Shown here in pieces: positions 34,165-46,187 of a stretch of DNA of 64,000 nucleotides. A model generated the notes under the pieces. That model made no database searches. It had not been told where the DNA came from and saw only the letters and a program-made list of their open reading frames with translations. Source of the DNA: Symbiodinium natans. Its lineage: Eukaryota > Sar > Dinophyceae > Suessiales > Symbiodiniaceae. Numbering within the stretch: the stretch's first letter is position 1; each line of letters starts with the position of its first letter. The DNA lies in contig CAJNDS010002381.1 in the NCBI GenBank assembly GCA_905221605.1, positions 140,548 through 204,547 of the forward strand. Direction: 5' to 3'. Both the position numbers and the translations under genes were made by a program.

Positions 34165-34415
34165 CCCCGCTTGCGATTTAATTCTTTGGAGTAAGAGCTG
34201 AAGCCAAAATCTTAGGGACCAGGGCTTGCGATTTAGCTCTTTGGAGGGAAACTTAACCCAAAATCTTAGGGACCAGGGCTTGCGATGTAACTCTTTGGAG
34301 CAAAGATGACCCCACAATCTTAGGGACCAAGGCTTGCGATTTGGCTCTTTGGAAGACAAATTGAACCCAAAATCTTAGGGACCAGGGCTTGCGATTTAAC
34401 TCTTTGCAATAGTAT
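34165..34415 (+). repeat. 54-bp tandem repeat, about 4.5 copies
   Basis: The anchor CTTAGGGACCA recurs at 34,211, 34,265, 34,319 and 34,373, an exact 54-bp period, with CTTGCGATTTAACTCTTTGGAG in each copy. The plus strand has no long open frame, but the minus frame stays open because 54 is a multiple of three; the peptide it predicts (repeated RKPWSLRFW) is a repeat artefact unless expression is shown. Confidence 0.93.
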
Positions 34416-35310
34416 TGTAATTACAAGGAACGAAGTGACGCGTGAATTACAACAATATTATGAACGCAGTACGGGCGCATTATAAACGACTTCTTGGGCG
34501 CCCGTAAAATACTAATAATACACGGGCTTCCTTATAATTAGCCCGTACATATAATAGAATAATAATTCGAAGAGAGAACATTTTAATATTAAATGCAAAG
34601 AAATGTAATGCGTGCGCGATTTAATATTAAATGTACGAACGAAGTAGACGGGCGCATGTAATTCTTCATTCGCGCCCTTTAAACGTACTAAAAGCCTTAT
34701 AAAATATATTCAAATGCAAGCGGTTTTTGCGCGCGATTTTAATTATTTTATTGGGGCTTTTCTCCCGGGGTAACAAGAAGAGTGAGTAAGTGAGTGAATG
34801 AGTGAACGAAACAAGTGAGTTTACGAGCGCGTGTTCGCAGGAATGAAACGAGCGCAATGAACGGCCAAGAGACGCCCATAATGATATAATAGCAGTCTTC
34901 ATGGTTGACCCCCGGATTTACCTTTCAAAGAGCTCCTAAGAAGACAACAAGGGAGCACAAGAAATCCCCAAGAAAGATAGAATGCTTCTTGGATGATTTG
35001 TTCCTTGGCAGTCAATGGTCAACAATTCTTGGTTGTAGACGGTTATCTGTTAAATCCTGGTTTCGTTCGCACATTTCTTGCTTTCATGCGTCATTCGTTC
35101 ATTGCATTCTCTCACTCCTTATAAAGCCTGCGAAATAGTGCTCTCTTCACCTCCTTAACCTTGGCTCTGGATCTACCTTGGCGAGCGTGAATCCCGGGTT
35201 GTAAGGACGCAAAGAGGGGCTTATGCTGCACGAGGTTGGTCCCTCCATTAATAGGACGTCATGTTACCGCCTTAATATTGAGTCATCATGGACGAATCAA
35301 ATGCATCAGC
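34416..35310. other. AT-rich unique sequence
   Basis: No gene seen. It contains inverted TTAATATTAAAT motifs and GAGTGAGTAAGTGAGTGAATGAGTGAAC 4-bp (GAGT) repeats near 34,780-34,815. Confidence 0.4.
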
Positions 35311-35317
35311 AAGACCA

Positions 35318-35515
35318 GGATTATGACAAGTTATCATAATCATGATAAGTTATCATAATTATGAAAATTCAGGGTCGGCAGGTAAAGTTTAGCAACAAAA
35401 TACGTGGCATCAACAAGCCCAAAATTATGATAAGTTATCAGAACCATGATAAGTTATCATAATTATGATAACTTATCAGGATTATGATAAGTTATCATAA
35501 TTATGACAACTCAAG
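35318..35515. repeat. GATAAGTTATC dyad cluster
   Basis: At least six copies of the near-perfect dyad TTATGATAAGTTATCATAA occur, in two groups split by a repeated GGTAAAGTTTA segment. Each copy can form a short hairpin. Confidence 0.88.
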
Positions 35516-35579
35516 TGCGGCGGGTAAAGTTTATCAACATATTGCATAGCAGAACAAGCCCATCAGCACGATAGTATGC

Positions 35580-36285
35580 AACTTATTCAAGTCCACCTGC
35601 CTCTTTAAATGATTTACATAATTTGAGTAATTTAACTAATTGCGCCCGAATTAAGTTATTTAAATCCACCGGCCTCTTTAAATAATTTCAAATAATTTAA
35701 TTGTGCCTGAATTAAACTATTTGAATTATTTAAATAACTTAAACTACTTAAACAATTTAAATTGTCGGAAATTCGGCCCCAGTCGACTCCGGCTCAGGGC
35801 CTGGATTTCGGAGCACTTAAATTATTTAAAAAGTTAAAATAATTTTTTGCTTGCACCCGGATTAATTTATTTATACTATTTAAATCCAGCGACCTCTTTA
35901 AATTACTTAAGTTTTTTAACTACTTTACATGGTCGGGATTCCAGCCCAAGGCGACCCCGGCTCAGGGCCTGCATTTCGGGGCATTTAAAGTTTTAAGTTT
36001 TAAACTATTTAAATGGTGTATACAATTTAAATAATTTACATAATCTAATTGGGCCCGAATTAAACTATTTAAATCATTTAAATACACCGGCCTCTTCAAA
36101 TATTTTAAATAACTTAAACAATTTAATTGCGCCCGAATGAAAATATTTAACTAAAGCCTCTTTAAATAATTCAAACAATTTGAATAATTTAAATAATTTA
36201 ATTGGGCCGGAAATAAATTATTTAAATTATTTAAATCAACTGGTCTGTTTAAATAATCTAAATAATTCAATGGGTTTCGATTTTT
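35580..36285. repeat. ATTTAAAT-rich repeat array with GCCCGAATTAA / CCGGCCTCTTTAAA modules
   Basis: About seven diverged copies of a composite unit: a GCGCCCGAATTAA-type box, an ATTTAAAT palindrome, then a CCACCGGCCTCTTTAAATAATT box. Two copies also carry a TCGGAATTCCAGCCC / GACTCCGGCTCAGGGCCT insert. Very low melting stability; no gene. Confidence 0.85.
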
Positions 36286-36445
36286 GAATTAATTTACATT
36301 TTTTTACTGATCATCAGTTAAACAGAAAACAAAAGAGGTTAGAGGTTGCTCGTTCATAAACAGATATAATTTTATGTATATTTATTCGGTTTTTGTTGTT
36401 GAATGTATGTATACATCATACCATACCACATATAAATATCTACCA

Positions 36446-36492
36446 CATTCCAGATATATATATATATATACATATATATATATCTATATGTT
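36446..36492. repeat. (AT)n microsatellite
   Basis: ATATAT run with CATATATATATC interruptions at the right edge of the AT-rich block. Confidence 0.85.
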
Positions 36493-36648
36493 GTCGTATG
36501 TATACTAATCATGAAACTGCGAGGCCGAGTCTCTTTCGCACTTCAGTCTGGACAGTGCCAGTGCTGCCCTCTTTCTGGATCTGCAAGCGGATGGGGCTTC
36601 ACAGGGCACAGGCCCGCCATTGGGTTGCTTGGGACATGGCCTCTACAG

Positions 36649-36671
36649 AGAGAGAGAGAGAGAGAGAGAGA
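36649..36671. repeat. (AG)n microsatellite
   Basis: About eleven AG dinucleotides; a shorter AG tract follows at 37,539-37,554. Confidence 0.85.
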
Positions 36672-36882
36672 CATGTATCTCGTTGTACTTAAGATGCAAA
36701 CGGCACTTTTCCTCACAATCACAATGCCGGAAATGCCGGAAAAACTCGTTGCAAATTGCTCCGGCAAAGGCCGGCACTGGTTGCTCACCCGCGTCCATGT
36801 GAGGCGATTCTGCGAGCACAGCCACGCACACAAGTGGTGCAAAAGCCACGCCGGCCCACGCGAGCGTAAATGAAGCCTCAAA

Positions 36883-37266
36883 CTATGTTTTGGCTTGCCA
36901 GGGACTGCAGTGCGAGACCGCATGCGTGCTCGCGCACATCTTCCGAAGGACCAAAGGAAAAGGACCAACGGGCACAAAGCTATCCGCGTCACCTTCCACC
37001 ACCACCGTGAGCAATCCAAACATGCCCTCGCAATAAACGGCGTCTCCGTTGCCATACAGGGACCAAAACAGAAATCCATAGCTGCCATAGCTGCGACGCG
37101 CCCATGACATCATAAGCTCGCCGAGCGGATGCGCAAGCCGCATGAGCCCCCAACAATCCTTTGCAATATGATAGCAGTCTGATGGTATCTCCACGAGGAT
37201 GGTCAAGCAAAGGTCTGCTCGTGACCAACCGATGATGACGATGACAACATCTCTTGACAACAGCAT
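36883..37266 (-). CDS. Possible exon, unidentified
   Basis: The minus frame contains CYHIAKDCWGLMRLAHPLGE and SYGFLFWSLYGNGDAVYCEG, a non-repetitive stretch of roughly 100 codons without stops. A competing frame (GAHAACASARRAYDVMGASQ) is equally open. No family was recognised and the true frame is uncertain. Confidence 0.25.
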   Translation of the reverse strand: MLLSRDVVIVIIGWSRADLCLTILVEIPSDCYHIAKDCWGLMRLAHPLGELMMSWARRSYGSYGFLFWSLYGNGDAVYCEGMFGLLTVVVEGDADSFVPVGPFPLVLRKMCASTHAVSHCSPWQAKT

Positions 37267-38192
37267 ACAAGCTGTGGCAGGGGGCGTCGCTTGTCAAAAA
37301 CAGTCCCCTGTATGCGAGTCATGTCTCATCCGCTCACATCCGCTCACAGTCAAGGATGCCCCTCTCAAAGCTTCCAGAAGATTCCTCTACCTGGTGCTTG
37401 GTCTTGCGCTTCGTGGCTCGTATTTCGTGCAATCGTCTGTAGGACATGCTAACGGCTGCTAACGTCGCCTATACTGGGGTCAAGTGGGCCGCTTAAGTAA
37501 TCGATATGACTATATGACATGACACAACAAACACAGACAGAGAGAGAGAGAGAGACGTGAGCTATCATCGATCAATACTTGAGAAATACAAGCTCAAGCC
37601 AAGTGGCGGTGCAAAACCCCGCAAACTAGCACCTGAGTTCGCACCAGTACCACCAGATGCAAGCAACAAGAAGAAGACAGCACTTGTAATCTGCAATCCA
37701 GCTGTCTAGGGCAGGCTTACAACATGACAGTCGGGGGGCAGGCTCTTGGTCCAAGCAAGAGTTGATTGCCACGATGTCATGTGCCGTCTTTCACTATGAG
37801 GACTCTGCACATGTCTGCACCATGCAGCCCAAGCTCTGAGTCGGATACATGATGACAATACTGACAGATGCCCATTCACGGTACATGGGTGGGTTCAGGC
37901 AGATCCGCTGATCAGCTTGTAAGAAGTACAATCACCTATTGCAGCTGTACTGTACCATCAGCCTGTGTGGCTTACTGGTACGGAAATCTTCACAAGCACC
38001 GGATGTAGCGGACGACGTGCATCTATGTGCATCTAACATACCCATCCCCCATCCACAAGCCAGAGAATGAAACCGGGGCTAATGTACTCCCCAAGTTCAT
38101 GCACAATTCTCTCTCACGGACTCTCACGAATCTCACGAGACAAAACGGAGCTGGATTGGGATGACTGCGCTGGGGCACTAGCACATTCAAGG

Positions 38193-41100
38193 TCACTCAA
38201 GTCTTTCTAAGTCGGACACAATCGGGACACAGGTTTCTGCAGCTTCCGGGATGTTTTGTTTGTATTGCGAACATGGCACCCAGAACGCCAGTCCAATGAT
38301 GGCATAAGCCATGTCGTCTGGTCCACACGGTGCCGCATCGCACTGGAAGGCATTCCTCAAGAGGCAAGCCATGGTCAATGGTGGAGCTATGTGCAGCTTG
38401 TAGCACGTCGGGATCCTATCCTCTGCTCATGGGACGAAAGCTAGTCATGACCACTCGCGGCGCATCGGATCCCGAACTCCGAGAGCTCCGTCCGAGAGGC
38501 CACAGAACTTGTTTGCGAAACCAGTGCACCACGTTGTGTTCACCTGCTGGCTGCCCCCAGGCCATGCTCTGCAGGAACCAGGAGAAGACGCCGCAGCATT
38601 CTGACAAGACGAAGAAGACAATGCCTAAGCCAAGGCGAATACGGTAGATACCCACGACACATGCAGATTAAGAAAACACGTGAAATGCTGAGAGGGCTGT
38701 TGTGCTCTGTGATGTCGACAGACAAGCCAAGAGGCAGTTACTTCCGAGCCTAGGAAGGGCAAATGCAATGGGCTAGATGCCGAACAACACCCTAAGTTGC
38801 TCAGTTGCACATGAACTTGCACACTCTCCCAAAGAAGAAACCAGCTGTTGTCTCGCTTCAATATCTTGGACAAGCAGATGGACTTTGAAAATGGAAAGCC
38901 CGCAGCGGTACAGCAACCAAGAGGCCACTGGAAAGGCGAGGTGAGCCAAGAGAAGCAAAGAGCTGCTTGCCCCCAGAAAGTAGGACGCTTTGACCAGCAG
39001 TCGCACAGGCTATATAGGAGCCCGTACCTCATCTGATCGTTTATACCAATTTATACATATTTATACTACATCTACGTAACAGAAGTCTCATGAAGCTCCT
39101 CAATATTTCAACAAGCTTACACCTCGAGACTCTCAATTTGCGTGTCAGGTGCAGCAGGATCGCGGAGCCGGATGTCAGGAGGCTGTATGATGGTGACCAA
39201 AGACGCTTGTTGAAGGGCAGCCAGGGCGATATGCAAGCGCCTATTAACATGCAAAATGTGCCCAAGACTGCCCAGTGCGCAATGACCTCCAGCGGCCATT
39301 TCAGCAGTCTTCCCGCACGGGCCACGTGCATGCCCAAAAACATGGGGAGCACCGCGCTCAACGTCGTCACCAAGCCCTGTGCAAAGTTTCATTCGACAAA
39401 GATGATGCTCAAGCAACAACAGTAACAACAACAAAGGAGGAGTATGAAAAGGATAGGATGGAAAGTGTCCCAGTACTGGTGGATACCTTTCTGTTTCTCC
39501 TCTCTTTCTCTCTCACTCTTTCCGCCTCGCCTCGGGATCGAAGCCAAAGTTTGCGGCCCCACTTGGGCCGTCAGTGCTTCCTTGGATGTAAACGTGGTGG
39601 ACGCCGAGGACTTGGCTGTCCAACCAGCCCACGCTGCTACATCCCATCCTGAATTTCACCATTGTTGTGTCTGTCGTCTACGTGTCTAGCCGCTAGTCTA
39701 GCCATGTTTGAGCGCTTCAGAAACTTAACAACAGCACGCGCTCACAGTGTCACTATGAGCACCAACAAGTACATCTACCAAAAGCAAGGTTCTTCTGAAG
39801 AATCTGCGGGTTGCCAGGTCCGAAGGCCTTGCCCGAGCAGCCTGGCCAAGAAGCCGGAACCTTGATCCCATAGGTGAGCAGCCCACCGAGTCCAACAATC
39901 AAGAGCACGACCTTGGAACTGGCATAGTCTTGGAGTCCGCACCTATAAAGATCTACGAATGTGATGAGAAACGGCGAGACGCATTCACTATGCCTCCGTG
40001 CCACCAGCCACTGCCATGCTGAGCCCGTCAGAAGCCACAAGCCCATGTTATTGCGGTAACCGCGGTCCTCACCTCTCCAACCAAAGCAAGCTCCAATCGA
40101 AGCTCGGGTCAACTAAATTCCTGAATTCAAAATCCCGCCGGCCTGGCTGCCTGTTACTGAGCAGCTGCACGTCAACGGAAGACCTGCCGGCGCCAGGAAT
40201 GCCAGGAACGTAGATATCAATCGCCATGACCTGACCAGACTCGCGCTCGCGCATGCTCAGCAGCTTCAATGATGACTGTTGACCCTAAACCCTAAACCCC
40301 TAAACCCTGAAGCTTGGCATCCTGCGACTGCTGTGGACTTACATTAGCTGAAGACATCACCGTCTGAGTAAAGAGGCAGAGGTCACAAGACTTCACCAAG
40401 CGTCTGTGAGGAAAACGACGGCAATTCGCCTCGGCAGCCGGTTGACGGTCAACCATTTCAACCCACAAGGACATAGCAGCAGGAGCCTGCCAGGTTGGAA
40501 ATCTGCAATCAACTTTGTCTCTTTACAAAAGATGCCAGAGTGTCAGAGCAAGACGCTGCAGGATGCCCATCACGCGGAATGTTGCGAGGTCGAAAACAAA
40601 GAGCGGGCCCGCCTGCACAAAGGGATCGTCACTAGGCCCACACGGCGCTATCGCTCTGGAGTTCAAACATGTACTGCATGAATCCAGCGTCACGGTTGTG
40701 TTCTTACAGATCGCTTTACAATGCGCACGCCCACCTCGGTCAAGTGAAAGACGGTGCCCTGCACGGCAAGACCTGATAAACTTACCCCTGGGGCACGTGC
40801 CAAAAGTGTCCAGCAAACAGGGGTGGAGAGCATACAGGAATCAATCAGGTCACGGACCCAATATGAAGAGTCGCAGCGAGCGCATCAACACCCGGCCAAA
40901 GACTGAAGCCTCAGTGACTGCTTCACACGACGACTCACTGCACGATACTCCAGCTGACTAAGGAGAACTACATCAAGGTCGGCTGTGTTGGCTGTGCATG
41001 ATTGCGCTGATCGGGGCGTTCTGCCAGTACCAGGGTGCCCAGATGAGATACATTCAAGATGTAGTTGACGGCGACAGGGCGGTTGCAACGCTCGGACTAC

Positions 41101-41960
41101 GTCGGAGCTCAACATGCTGAAGCCCGCAATTTGTTCGGCTGGCTCACCCATAATCCCACCGGTTGCTCTGTGACGCTCTTGCAGTTATCATATATATCAT
41201 ATGCTATTGGAGTCCTGCGGAACTGAGAAAGATATGCCGAGGGAGATTGAACTAAGACTTCAAGATACTTTATGCATCCTTCTGCCCATGGCCTAAGCAG
41301 CCTCCGTTCACTCTGCAGTCTGCAGATATCTGCGAGCTTTAGGTGGCTCAAGTCTAAGCGGCTCCGCTATTGGGAACAAGAACAAGAGAGGTTTCGTGAC
41401 TGCTGTGCATTCATGTGCAATCACGATTTTTCCCCGTGCTTTGGATTCGAGGCAAGGGTAGTTCTCCCTCATTAGATGATGCAAACAGGTGCAAAAAAGC
41501 ATTGCCGAAGAACAATTCTACGAGCACTAAAAGCTGAGCAGGCCACGCGCTGCACGGGACGTACCTTTGGCACTGATGCTGGTTGTCCCTGACAAACCGA
41601 CATCTGTAACACCAACATACACCAACGCTACCAAAATTGCGTAGGCATAGGCCAAGCCAATTTGCCGGAGAGAGGGCTGCGCTGATGCCACAGATGAGAA
41701 GGAAGTATGGCATCACGAAATCGGCCAAATGCAGACCATCCCAGGAGGCGTGTCCAATACTCGGGTATGCATCGCCAGCAACATCCACCACCAGCATCAC
41801 GGCCTGAGAAGTACTCTCTGTAGGTGACACAGAGTAGGTGACAGACAGTGCGATCTGATGATTCCTGCACACAGGCTAAGGAGAAGGCCATAGTTATCCC
41901 TCGCATCACGTCTAGCCCAACCAGCCGCTTGGCACTCGCAGAGTCTGACGCCGTTGCCAT
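38193..41960 (-). CDS. HGSNAT: Heparan-alpha-glucosaminide N-acetyltransferase-like membrane protein
   Basis: Exons with conserved blocks: 41960-41889 (start; KRLVGLDVMRGITM), 41803-41666 (MLVVDVAGDAYP, HASWDGLHLADFVMPYFLL), 40612-40550 (FDLATFRVMGILQRL), 40486-~40430 (SLWVEMVDRQP), ~40018-40002 (WQWLV), 39911-39861 (LLIVGLGGLLTYGIK), 39376-39153 (LVTTLSAVLPMFLGMHVA, FNKRLWSPSYSLLTSGSA), from 39027 (LLYSLCDCWSKRPTFW), about 38,560-38,470 (EHNVVHWFRKQVLW) and the last to 38193 (AYAIIGLAFWV). Junction phases agree where checked. The family is a multi-span lysosomal enzyme that moves acetyl from acetyl-CoA across the membrane to glucosamine ends; the family's H-x2-W-x-G catalytic-histidine motif is present. 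Eukaryotic algae and bacteria have similar proteins whose substrate is unknown, so the activity is inferred. The region between SAALSP and FDLATFR was not resolved. Confidence 0.87.
40283..40308 (-). repeat. Telomere-like repeat inside HGSNAT-like intron
   Basis: Three to four CCCTAAA units on the plus strand, so TTTAGGG on the sense strand, lie in the intron between the exons ending near 40,430 and starting near 40,018. Confidence 0.88.
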
Positions 41961-41999
41961 GGTGCGAGTAAGATGGCGCACTGTGTTGAAACTTCTCCT

Positions 42000-44000
42000 T
42001 ACGGATCCTTACAGCTTGAGCTGAAGCTACGGCTTCTCATGACCTTGAAAACACGGTCTTGCAGGATACTGGAATACTGGCATTCATAGACAGTCCACTG
42101 CAGTCCACTGCAGTACCGGCCTTGCGATAGGTCATTGCCTTAATCGTGTCACCCTTCCTCAGCATCAGACCGAACATTCTGAAAGGAAGGCTGAGCCCGT
42201 GCAGATCGGTACGCTACATCAGCCGCATCAGCCTGCACAACAGCAAATCACAAGCGAGGCATCTCAGAAGCGAGCATGCTCAGATTGAAGAGATGCCACA
42301 GGTCTTCTGACTCCTGAAGCAGTGCTGCTTGGCAAGTACGATTCTGTTGACCATAGTTTGGTATGCGTTGTAAAGTCCTCGGGTATGAGGGTCGCAAGAC
42401 CTTTCCCATCCTGCAAGCAGGACAATGTTCTGAAATCCTATCCAGCTCACAAGAAGAAAAGGGCTTTCGCAGAGAGGCCAGGATAGGCTCGTTTTTCAAC
42501 CCCAGGTTCCACAGCGACTCCTCATTCGCATCGCGGCTTTGTCTCAATCTAACCTCTAACCTAGGCCTAATTTGCAGGGGCTTGTATCAGTAGGCTGTCA
42601 GTAGGACAGTCGGTCACAGCTCCCTTGCTCCCAGACTTTCGGCAAGCTGCTTTGCAAAATTCTTGGGCTTGGCCATTGTTTCAGTTTCTGCAACTGGATT
42701 GCATTCGGCCGCATCTATGTTGAGAAAACATCCCTGATCCGCTCATCTGAAGGCTCGTCGAAACTTCGCTCGACCTGCCGACTGAAAAGAGCAGATGTGC
42801 TTCCCAAGATATTCAAGACCATACAAAAACGCTCTGCCGAAATCCTGCTGCATCCTGCCCTTATTGTAGGTTGACAGTGGTGCAGTGACAGCCCAATGCA
42901 GATGCAGATCGTATGATATCAGCTGAGCTTACAGGACTTCGGGGTTCCAAGCCTCCTTCGCAATGGTGCTCGGGAGGTTTCGCCGGGCCTCAGCCAGCAC
43001 CCTCAAAGACAAACCCAATGACTTCCACACCAAAATTGAAAACCTGCTAGGATCTGATGCGAGCTGCTCGAAGGATTCAGACTTCACACTCTACAAGTAG
43101 GAGTCTGGCATGCGTCTTGATGTGTCTTGATCATTTCAATTCAAGGATGGAGAACTTACGTTGGCAGCTTTGGAAGGATGACTGACTCTGCGCTAATACA
43201 CTTCAAGCCTCGTTTGGCATTTTCAGCCGCTGTGCCTTTGGCCAGTTTGGCGCTTCCGCTGCCCTACAGTCGGAAGTTCTATATCGAGCTAAGGAGAGGC
43301 GTTGGAGACTCTTTGGATGCCACAGACCTAAGCCGATGGCCAGAATCCATGGTGAGCTGCCATCCTACCGGCATCTGGCCGAAGTGCTTTCATGTCAGAG
43401 ATGGTCTCATGATGTCGCACGTACCCTCAACATACTGTTTCTCAACCGCTGTCTCTGTCTCTCTCCAGAACTCGCTGGCCCTGCCTGCAAGGATCTGTAT
43501 ACAAGCCCTTCCCCGTCTCTTCCGCACAGGCGTAGATGAAAGGCCGCATTGAACCCTGCAGAAACTTCCTGCTCAGGGACTCGTGTACCATGTGGCAGCA
43601 AATGCAGCATGTTGAAGCGGCACAGGCAGCAACATGCAGTCAAGGCATGACCACACCCCGTGCTAGACTCGCATTTTACATCTTAAAGCATGACTCTGCC
43701 CCTGCAGAGCTCTTATGCTGACTTGTACTGGCCTCACGGAGCTGATCTTTCTTGGACCCACGGAGGCGAGCGTTGAGAAGAATGAAGCCAGTCTTGCTGT
43801 CGACCTTTTGGCAAAAGTATCTTGCGAAGTCTGTGCTCCATTGGGTTCCAGGCATGCGTGGATCAGGAATCTATCGAAGCTTGCTGCAAGAACTGAAGCC
43901 GCGTCCTATCGCGAACGGATCAGCAGGGGCACAAGTTGTACTGTGAAAGACGGAAAGTGAATGTCATGGAGAAACGACATCTCCTTTCGCTGTGCGACAC
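42000..44000 (-). CDS. Unidentified gene(s), two coding-like exons
   Basis: A minus-strand ATG at 42,676 begins MAKPKNFAKQLAESLGAR, a convincing short first exon. About 1.1 kb upstream, 43,865-43,740 contains WSTDFARYFCQKVDSKTGF and LLNARLRGSKKDQLREAS. No family is recognised for either, and they may belong to different genes. The first lies just upstream of the HGSNAT-like start, on the same strand. Confidence 0.3.
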
Positions 44001-44299
44001 GTGAAGTTGCGACGATCAGCCTTCTTCGCGGATAACGTCATCTTTCGTGCTTACTTTCGCGTGCCGTATTTTCGTGCAACAGGAATAGGTGCTATGCTAT
44101 GTCAGGTGTTAGACTTTAGCATTTAGATACTATAATTAAGGAATGGGCAGCTTGAGCATCGGCAGAGATTTAGAGCTGCTGCCATGAAATCAAGAGCAAC
44201 CACAGGGCATGAAGCCGGAACTTCAGCCAACAGAGCAGACTCTGTTGCGGCACAGTATCCTGTGCCAACCATTCGCGGACTAAGGTACCGATAGTTTTC

Positions 44300-44846
44300 A
44301 ACTATTCGAGCCAGAAAACAGCTTCAACCTAGTCTGGCAGTGGCAACCGGAGCAGCTGGTGGCCTCTTCGGCAGCGCGCGCCACTGCCTCCTGAGCAACA
44401 ACAGGCAGGCTGACCTGCGCAACATCGCAGGTCCAAACGTGTGAAACAAGGCCCATGCTAGCTGTGGTCTTCGTGGGGCTACGACGACCACAAAGCCACC
44501 ACGCATGCCCTCCAGCAAGCCATGCAATGCATGATTGAATGTGCAATGTGCGATTGCTGCGATTGGATTTTGCATGCATTGAAAGCTCAATCAACTGCCT
44601 TGACTGACTGAACGAAAGCGCTGCTCATCTCTCCTGCACAACAGGTTGCATCTGCAAGTTGTCGCAGCGGGTACAAAGCGGTCCGTCATTGGAGCTCGAA
44701 AAAGCTGTCTTCTGGGTGCCACCTCTGTTTCGGCACTCTCTCTGACTCTGGTGCCAGCAGGATCGGTTAAAATCATGATGACACGAGGCTAAGCTTGGCA
44801 CCTTTGGGCATAGAGACGATGCGAGCTCTGCCTCAATTATGTCCAT
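44300..44846 (-). CDS. Unidentified gene with Cys motifs
   Basis: ATG at 44,846 starts MDIIEAELASSLCPK and meets a GTGCC donor at 44,801. Downstream segments carry CRNRGGTQK...CTRCDNLQMQ (about 44,740-44,640) and EEATSCSGCHCQTRLK (about 44,370-44,325). The paired Cys spacing suggests a zinc site. Function unknown. Confidence 0.35.
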
Positions 44847-45879
44847 GTGATAAGATCACTCCTGCTCATATAGTCGGCCCCGCTGCTCCACCAAGTGCCA
44901 CGGGGCTGCGCTGTGAATTCAGAACAGTTGCTTAGGAAGGAGGGAGCACTAATGTCGAAAGTAAGTCTATCCTCGTGTCTCTTTCGACGGAACAAGTCAT
45001 GGGGCACGAGGGACCCGGACGAAACTCATCAGACCTGACCTAACTGTGCACTTCCTAGGGAGGCTATACTTACTCAGCCACTGAGAGCTATGTAGCAAGA
45101 TGGGCATTTGGGCGCTAAACTACATTACAGAATGTTCATGCTTCGCGGCACTTCGTGGACACAGTCAACCAACTGACAGCACTCGCAGCAGATTTCGTAC
45201 AACACGAATAAGTGTGGCGAGCCACCGACGGCGTTCCCCCAGCGTTTTTTGGCGGCTGCGGCTTGCTTGCTGGTGCGGAAGACGATGCTCAAGCTGTCTT
45301 TCACGACCTTGCTACATGCATCCTGTTGCAATAACCAGCAGTAAAGTGCGCACCTTGAACATAGCCAAGAACACCCGGGCGAGTTCGCGGTCTGCCTCCC
45401 CGGTGTGAAGTGCGCCAGGCTTTGCAAGGAGGTAAGCAAAGATTGAAACAGTGGCGAGCGGAGCGAAATGAGACAGAGCGGGAGGAATCGAGGAAGGGAG
45501 GGATGGAGGAGAGCAGATACACAGAGCGTTTCCTGCAGAATTTGTTGTTTGGATGGATCCTCCGCCGGCTGAACCAACGGGTCCTGCAGACCACAGTCAT
45601 ATGAAAAGCGGTCTTTTTGAAAAGCACGATGTGACTCTTCTGCAAAGCGTCCATAACGTTCTCCAAGCCCAGCCGGAGACCTGCCTGACAACAAAGATGA
45701 AGTTTGGTCCGTGGTACTAAACAGGAACATCGAAGACCCTTTGAATATTCCCCAACGGCTATGTTTCTTGGCAACATTGAACGGGAAGGAGCCACTTGCA
45801 GCAGAATCACTGGTAAGTCCACGTCAGCCCGCGGGAGACCAGATTTCACCAGAACGCTCATGCCTTGGGGCGGGCTTTC

Positions 45880-46187
45880 TCTGTTTCTGCCTCTGCCTCT
45901 ACCTCTGCCTCTGCCTCTCTCTCTCCACACGCTTGCCCCCCCCCCCCCCCCCCCCGTCTTTCTCTCTCTCTCTTGCTTGCTTGCTTGCTTCTCTCTTTCT
46001 CTCTCACGCTCTCTCTCTCTCTCTCCGCACGCTTAGCCCCCCCCGAAGGGAGAGCTGCCCCGGAGGGCGCGCCAGTCCCCAGTGTCATGCGGGTCAGCCG
46101 CGGTGTTCGCGGCTCAGCTGGGGTGGGGTTTCTGTCGCAATATGGGTGTAACCAGACAGCAGGCTCTCTCTCTCTCTCTCTCTCTCA
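45880..46187 (+). repeat. Pyrimidine-rich CT tract with 20-nt poly-C
   Basis: CTCTGCCTCTGCC and CTCTCTCT repeats flank 20 consecutive C (45,936-45,955); a TTGC x4 run (45,975-45,990) and a second CT run (46,161-46,187) follow. Ser/Pro/Leu-rich frames across it are artefacts. On the minus strand this is a polypurine/poly-G tract. Confidence 0.9.

Noticed and set aside
33892-34359. Minus-strand protein with RKPWSLRFW repeats
   Set aside because: Generated by the 54-bp tandem repeat; no start context or splice support.
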